From NCBI RefSeq assembly GCF_025465255.1, contig NZ_JAODNI010000117.1:1-34470 (forward strand): 34,470 nucleotides of DNA, in the 5' to 3' direction. The DNA comes from Pseudonocardia sp. Its GTDB lineage: Bacteria; Actinomycetota; Actinomycetes; Mycobacteriales; Pseudonocardiaceae. This document shows positions 30,121-34,470 of this stretch, piece by piece. A program made the position numbers and the translations under genes. Position 1 is the first letter of the stretch. Every line of letters begins with the position of its first letter. Under the pieces are notes generated by a model, which was not told the DNA's origin, searched no databases, and was given only the letters and a program-made list of their open reading frames with translations.

Positions 30121-31233
30121 CTACTTGGCCGCGTCGAGCTGGGCCTGCACGGTCTCCTGCAGCTCGCCCCAGGACTTCTCGAACTTGTCCACGCCCTCGT
30201 TCTCCAGGGTGAGGAACACGTCCGTGAGGTCGATGCCGACGGCCTCGAGATCGTCGAAGACCTTCTGGGCCTCCTCCGCGCGCCCGGTGACCCGGTCGCC
30301 GTGGACCTCGCCGTGGTCCGCGAACGCCTTCAGCGTCGCCTCCGGCATGGTGTTCACCGTGTTCGCCACCACCAGCTCGGTGACATACATCGTGTCCGGG
30401 TAGTCCGGGTTCTTCACCCCGGTGGACGCCCACAGCGGCCGCTGCGGGTTGGCGCCCTTCGCCTCGAGGGCCTTCCAGCGGTCCGAGGCGAAGACCTTCT
30501 CGAACGCCGCGTAGGCGAGCCGCGAGTTCGCGAGACCCGCCTTGCCGCGCAGGGCCATCGCCTCGTCGCTGCCGATCGCCTCGAGCCGCTTGTCGATCTC
30601 GGTGTCCACGCGGGACACGAAGAACGACGCGACCGACTGGATGGACGCGAGCGCCTGCCCGTTGGCGGCCGCCTGCTCGAGGCCGTCGAGGTAGGCGCCC
30701 ATCACGTGCTCGTACCGCTCGACCGAGAAGATCAGCGTGACGTTGACGCTGACGCCCTCCGCGAGCGCACGGGTGATGGCCGGCAGCCCCTCCTGCGTGG
30801 CCGGGATCTTGACCAGCAGGTTGGGCCGGTCCACGGCCTTCCACAGGTCCAGCGCCTGCGCGACGGTGGCCTCGGTGTCGCGGGCCAGCGTCGGGTCGAC
30901 CTCGAGGGAGACCCGGCCGTCCGTGCCGCCGGTGGACTCCCAGGTGCCGCTGAACAGGTCGCACGCCTGCTGGACGTCCGCCACGGTGATCTCACGGATC
31001 GCCGCCGCGACGTCCGCGCCCCGGCTCGCGAGCTCGCGGACCTGCGGGTCGTAGGCCTCGCCCTTGGACAGCGCGCTCGCGAAGATCGTGGGGTTGGTGG
31101 TGACGCCGACGACGTACCAGTCGTTGATCAGCTCCAGCAGGTTGCCGGAGTTGAGCCGCTCCCGGGACAGGTCGTCGAGCCAGATGGACACGCCCGCCGC
31201 GGAAAGGGCGGCGAGCCTTTCGTTGGTGCTCAT
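30121..31233 (-). CDS. tal: Transaldolase
   Basis: Transfers a dihydroxyacetone unit between sugar phosphates in the non-oxidative pentose phosphate pathway. The 370-aa protein shows GVTTNPTIF (43-51), the Schiff-base lysine K142 in [17 protein letters not shown], the [18 protein letters not shown] segment and the [11 protein letters not shown] motif of the larger transaldolase subfamily. The ATG at 31233 follows AAGGAGAT. It lies between tkt and the Pgi-like gene in one operon. Confidence 0.96.
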   Translation of the reverse strand: MSTNERLAALSAAGVSIWLDDLSRERLNSGNLLELINDWYVVGVTTNPTIFASALSKGEAYDPQVRELASRGADVAAAIREITVADVQQACDLFSGTWESTGGTDGRVSLEVDPTLARDTEATVAQALDLWKAVDRPNLLVKIPATQEGLPAITRALAEGVSVNVTLIFSVERYEHVMGAYLDGLEQAAANGQALASIQSVASFFVSRVDTEIDKRLEAIGSDEAMALRGKAGLANSRLAYAAFEKVFASDRWKALEAKGANPQRPLWASTGVKNPDYPDTMYVTELVVANTVNTMPEATLKAFADHGEVHGDRVTGRAEEAQKVFDDLEAVGIDLTDVFLTLENEGVDKFEKSWGELQETVQAQLDAAK

Positions 31234-31261
31234 TGCCAGATCTCCTTCGTCTCGCACGCGA

Positions 31262-33358
31262 TCAGGACTTGCCGAGGCTGGCGCGCGCCGCGTCGACGAC
31301 AGCCTCCGGCGTGAAGCCGAACTTCTCGAACAGGGTCGCCGCGTCCGCGCTCGCGCCGTAGTGCTCGATGCTCACGATCCGCCCGGCGTCGCCGACGAAG
31401 CGGTACCACGACATCGCGATGCCCGCCTCGACCGCGACCCGCGCCTTCACCGACGGGGGCAGCACCGAGTCCCGGTAGGAGGCGTCCTGGGCGTCGAACC
31501 ACTCGACGCACGGCATGGAGACCACACGGGTCGGAACGCCCTCCGCCTCGAGGGTCTTGCGGGCCGCGACGGCGAGCTGCACCTCCGAGCCGGTGCCGAT
31601 CAGGATCACCTGCGGCTCGCCGGAGGACGCCTCGGCCAGGATGTAGCCGCCCTTCTTGACGCCCTCGGCGGAGGTGCCCTCGAGCACCGGCAGGTTCTGC
31701 CGGCTCAGGCACATGCCGACGGGGCCGTCCTGCCACTCGAGCGTGGCCTTCCAGCCGGCGGCGGTCTCGTTCGCGTCCGCCGGGCGCAGCACCGAGAGGT
31801 TCGGGATGGCCCGCAGCGCGGTGAGGTGCTCGATCGGCTGGTGGGTCGGGCCGTCCTCGCCGAGGCCGATGGAGTCGTGCGTCCAGATGAAGATGGCGGC
31901 GGTCTTCATCAGCGAGCCGAGCCGGACCGCTCCGCGCATGTAGTCGCTGAACTGCAGGAACGTGCCGCCGTAGGGCCGGGTCGGCCCGTGCAGCGCGATC
32001 CCGTTGAGGATCGCGCCCATCGCGTGCTCGCGGACGCCGAAGTGCAGCGTGCGGCCGTACGGGTTGGCCTTCCACATCTTGGTGGCCGCCGACCTCGGGC
32101 CGAACGAGTCCGCGCCCTCCATCGTCGTGTTGTTGCTCTCCGCGAGGTCGGCCGAACCGCCCCACAGCTCCGGAAGCACCGGAGCCAGGGCCTTCAGCAC
32201 CTCACCGGACGCCTTGCGCGTCGCGAGGCCCTTGGGGTCGACTTCCCACGTCGGCAGGGCGTCCGCCCAGCCCTCGGGGAGGGCGTTCGCGAGGAGCCGG
32301 TCGAAGAGCTGCTTGCGCTCCGGCTCCCGCCTCGTCCACTCCTCGTAGGCCTCCTCCCACCGCCGCTTCTCCTCCTGGCGGCGCTCGGCGACGCTCCGGG
32401 TGTACTCCAGGACCTCCGGGTCGACCTCGAACGACTTCTCCGGGTCGAAACCGAGGATCTTCTTGACCTCGGCCACCTCGTCGGCACCCAGCGCGGCGCC
32501 GTGCGCCTTGCCGGTGTTCATCTTGGTGGGCGCCGGGTAGCCGATGATCGTGCGCAGCTGGATGAACGACGCGCGCGTCGTCTCGGCCTTCGCGTTCTCG
32601 ATCGCCTCGAGGATGCCGGTGACGTTCTCCCCGCCCTCGACGACCTGGACGTGCCAGCCGTAGGCCTCGTACCGCTTCGCGGTGTCCTCGGACAGCGCGA
32701 TCCTCGTGTCGTCCTCGATCGAGATCTCGTTGTCGTCGTAGAAGACGATGAGGTTGCCGAGGTCCTGGCGGCCCGCGAGCGACGACGCCTCGCTGGTGAC
32801 GCCCTCCTGGATGTCCCCGTCCGAGGCGATCACGTAGATGAAGTGGTCGAACGGGCTCTCGCCCAGGGGCGGGTCGGGGTCGAACAGGCCGCGCTCGCGG
32901 CGTGACGCCATCGACATGCCGACCGCGGAGGCCAGGCCCTGGCCCAGCGGGCCGGTGGTCATCTCCACGCCGTCCGGGGTCAGCCCGAGCTCCGGGTGGC
33001 CCGGCGTCTTGGACCCCCACGTCCGCAGCTTCTTCAGGTCCTCCAGCTCCATGTCGTACCCGGACAGGAACAACTGGATGTAGAGCGTCAGACTGGAGTG
33101 CCCGGCGGAGAGCACGAAGCGGTCCCGGCCGATCCAGCCGGGGTTCTGCGGGTCGTGCCGCATGACGCGCTGGAACAGTGTGTACGCGAGCGGGGCGAGG
33201 CTCATCGCCGTGCCGGGGTGACCGCTGCCGACCTTCTGCACGGCGTCGGCGGCCAGCACGCGGATCGTGTCGACCGCGCGGCGGTCGAGGTCGGTCCAGT
33301 CCGCGGGTACCTGGGCTCGGGTCAGTGCGGAGACGTCGGGTTCCGACGTAACGGACAC
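31262..33358 (-). CDS. tkt: Transketolase
   Basis: Thiamine-diphosphate enzyme moving two-carbon units between sugar phosphates. The 698-aa protein shows H47 in [40 protein letters not shown], the ThDP/metal motif ASDGDIQEG through [15 protein letters not shown] with the catalytic Glu, [16 protein letters not shown] and the C-terminal [22 protein letters not shown] 33358 is chosen because AGGAG lies 7 bases upstream and the product fits the family start; longer readings extend into an Arg-rich stretch. It is the first gene of the pentose phosphate operon and diverges from ctaB. Confidence 0.96.
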   Translation of the reverse strand: MSVTSEPDVSALTRAQVPADWTDLDRRAVDTIRVLAADAVQKVGSGHPGTAMSLAPLAYTLFQRVMRHDPQNPGWIGRDRFVLSAGHSSLTLYIQLFLSGYDMELEDLKKLRTWGSKTPGHPELGLTPDGVEMTTGPLGQGLASAVGMSMASRRERGLFDPDPPLGESPFDHFIYVIASDGDIQEGVTSEASSLAGRQDLGNLIVFYDDNEISIEDDTRIALSEDTAKRYEAYGWHVQVVEGGENVTGILEAIENAKAETTRASFIQLRTIIGYPAPTKMNTGKAHGAALGADEVAEVKKILGFDPEKSFEVDPEVLEYTRSVAERRQEEKRRWEEAYEEWTRREPERKQLFDRLLANALPEGWADALPTWEVDPKGLATRKASGEVLKALAPVLPELWGGSADLAESNNTTMEGADSFGPRSAATKMWKANPYGRTLHFGVREHAMGAILNGIALHGPTRPYGGTFLQFSDYMRGAVRLGSLMKTAAIFIWTHDSIGLGEDGPTHQPIEHLTALRAIPNLSVLRPADANETAAGWKATLEWQDGPVGMCLSRQNLPVLEGTSAEGVKKGGYILAEASSGEPQVILIGTGSEVQLAVAARKTLEAEGVPTRVVSMPCVEWFDAQDASYRDSVLPPSVKARVAVEAGIAMSWYRFVGDAGRIVSIEHYGASADAATLFEKFGFTPEAVVDAARASLGKS

Positions 33359-33731
33359 GGGTGTGCTCCTGTCCTCGTGTGAACGGGCGGCTGCTGAAAC
33401 AACACAGACGCGGTCGTGGTCCGGGGGGTGCCCGCGGGCGGTGGTGCCCGCGCGTGAACCGGCCCTCGCCACGATGCGCGTCCGACTCGACCCCCGACTC
33501 TAGTGGTCCGGGCTGGTCCGGGCCGGTCCCCAGTGGTCAACTCCCGCCCTGTCGCACCGGACGGGTCTCGGGGGTCTACCCCGTCTGCCCGCCGGGCATA
33601 CCACGGGCTAGCATCGACGCGTTGTAGAAAGTGGGGCCCGTGGTGTGCGAACGCGCCGGGCCGGGGCCCGCTCGCTGCGGCGGAACGACACCCCACCACG
33701 ATCGTCGAGGTACCGAGCGAGGTAGCAACTG
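33359..33731. other. 373-base divergent promoter region tkt/ctaB
   Basis: No gene is supported. On the minus strand TAGAGT (33502-33497) could be a -10 of the tkt operon. On the plus strand TAGCAT (33609-33614) could be a -10 of ctaB. A 10-base direct repeat lies at 33505-33529, and small hairpins GGGG/CCCC (33571-33582) and TGCCC/GGGCA (33586-33598) lie near the ctaB side. No convincing -35 boxes are seen. Confidence 0.45.
33505..33529. repeat. Direct repeats with 10-base period upstream of tkt
   Basis: GGTCCGGGC occurs at 33505-33513 and 33515-33523 and in part at 33525-33529 (GGTCC). AGTGGTC flanks at 33502-33508 and 33532-33538. The period is close to one helical turn, as in iterated regulator sites. 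Confidence 0.5.
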
Positions 33732-34470
33732 GTGAGCGCGCCCGTGTCCGACCGGGGATCCGCCCGGGAGGCCCGACGGCCGGCGGCAACGCCGACGCCG
33801 GACCGGCGACCACGTCCGTGGTCCCGCCTGGAGCGCGCGAAGGACGTGTTCCGTGCCTATCTGGGCCTGACGAAGGCCCGGATCATCGAGCAGCTGCTCG
33901 TCGTCACCGTGCCGGCCATGGTGCTCGCCCAGCGGGCGATCCCCTCGGTCTGGCTGATCCTCGCGACGCTCGTCGGCGGCGCCGTCGCCGCCGCCAGCGC
34001 CCACGCGCTGAACTGCGTGGTCGACGCGGACATCGACGCCAAGATGAAGCGCACCTCCCGCCGTCCGACGGCGAAGGGCCAGGTCAGCCCGCGCAACGCG
34101 CTGATCTTCGGGCTCGCCCTCGGCGCGCTGAGCGCCGTGTGGCTGGCGCTCACCACGAACCTGCTCTCGGCCGCGATGGCGGTCGGCGCGATCGCGTTCT
34201 ACGTGCTCGTCTACACGCTGATCCTCAAGCGCCGGACCTCGCAGAACATCGTCTGGGGCGGCGCTGCGGGCTGCATGCCGGTGGTCATCGGCTGGTCCGC
34301 GGTGACCGGCACCGTCGAGTGGCCCGCGCTGGTCATGTTCGGGATCATCTTCTTCTGGACGCCGCCGCACTTCTGGGCGCTCGCGATGAAGTACCGGGAC
34401 GACTACGCGGCCGCGGACGTGCCGATGCTGCCGGTCGTGGCCACCCCGCGTCAGGTGTCCGTCCGGATCC
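33732..34470 (+). CDS. ctaB: Protoheme IX farnesyltransferase (3' end outside window)
   Basis: UbiA-family membrane prenyltransferase that converts heme B to heme O for cytochrome oxidase. About 246 codons are visible and the frame is open at the right edge. A hydrophilic N-terminus (about 1-40) precedes [15 protein letters not shown], then [19 protein letters not shown], the first Asp-rich prenyl-diphosphate motif. Several hydrophobic helices follow, then [19 protein letters not shown], the second Asp-rich region. GTG 33732 is preceded by GAGGT 9-13 bases upstream; GTG 33744 is an alternative. The tkt-ctaB divergence matches mycobacteria. Confidence 0.95.
   Translation, partial: MSAPVSDRGSAREARRPAATPTPDRRPRPWSRLERAKDVFRAYLGLTKARIIEQLLVVTVPAMVLAQRAIPSVWLILATLVGGAVAAASAHALNCVVDADIDAKMKRTSRRPTAKGQVSPRNALIFGLALGALSAVWLALTTNLLSAAMAVGAIAFYVLVYTLILKRRTSQNIVWGGAAGCMPVVIGWSAVTGTVEWPALVMFGIIFFWTPPHFWALAMKYRDDYAAADVPMLPVVATPRQVSVRI

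Overview
The window is very GC-rich, uses many GTG starts, and carries actinobacterial hallmark genes (rbpA, whiA, opcA, a fused ribBA). Its backbone order matches a segment that I recall from Mycobacterium tuberculosis: fmu/rsmB, rpe, rib genes, uvrC, rapZ, yvcK, whiA, gap, pgk, tpi, secG, then pgl, opcA, zwf, tal, tkt and divergent ctaB. The features suggest a Pseudonocardia-like member of the Pseudonocardiales; the genus is inferred from gene content, not from a search.

Layout. Positions 1-5283 (+) carry rsmB (5' end outside the window), rpe, then ribE-ribBA-ribH and a small membrane protein, with overlapping or tightly spaced starts and stops. Positions 5594-6388 (+) encode a HAD-like protein with decayed catalytic motifs. 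Positions 6462-7247 (-) encode a DUF2786 protein with a near-perfect actinobacterial LexA box just upstream of its ribosome binding site. Positions 7428-12467 (+) hold uvrC-rapZ-yvcK-whiA. Positions 12619-16315 (+) hold lower glycolysis (gap-pgk-tpiA, coupled by GTGA overlaps), then secG and rbpA.

Positions 16360-25073 are an accessory block, apart from its last gene, which trails the pentose phosphate operon. It contains a CYP102 (P450 BM3-type) self-sufficient monooxygenase broken by one missing base, coupled to an upstream six-helix membrane protein; a YbhN-type membrane protein; a rhodanese remnant with three frame breaks; purT; a PhnB-like protein; a divergent Lrp/AsnC regulator; and a NYN-domain protein. 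Positions 33358 down to 24672 (-) form the operon tkt-tal-pgi-like-zwf-opcA-pgl-NYN. Its Pgi-like member has lost the motifs that define phosphoglucose isomerases. A 27-codon open frame bridges zwf and opcA by two stop/start overlaps. Divergent ctaB (+) runs off the right edge.

Functionally the region combines riboflavin synthesis, triose metabolism and the NADPH-producing pentose phosphate branch. It also holds excision repair, with an adjacent possibly SOS-controlled gene. The points most worth following are the LexA box at the DUF2786 gene, the disrupted CYP102/membrane-protein pair, the degenerate Pgi and the bridging mini-gene. I see no CRISPR array, rRNA or tRNA gene, prophage or insertion sequence.
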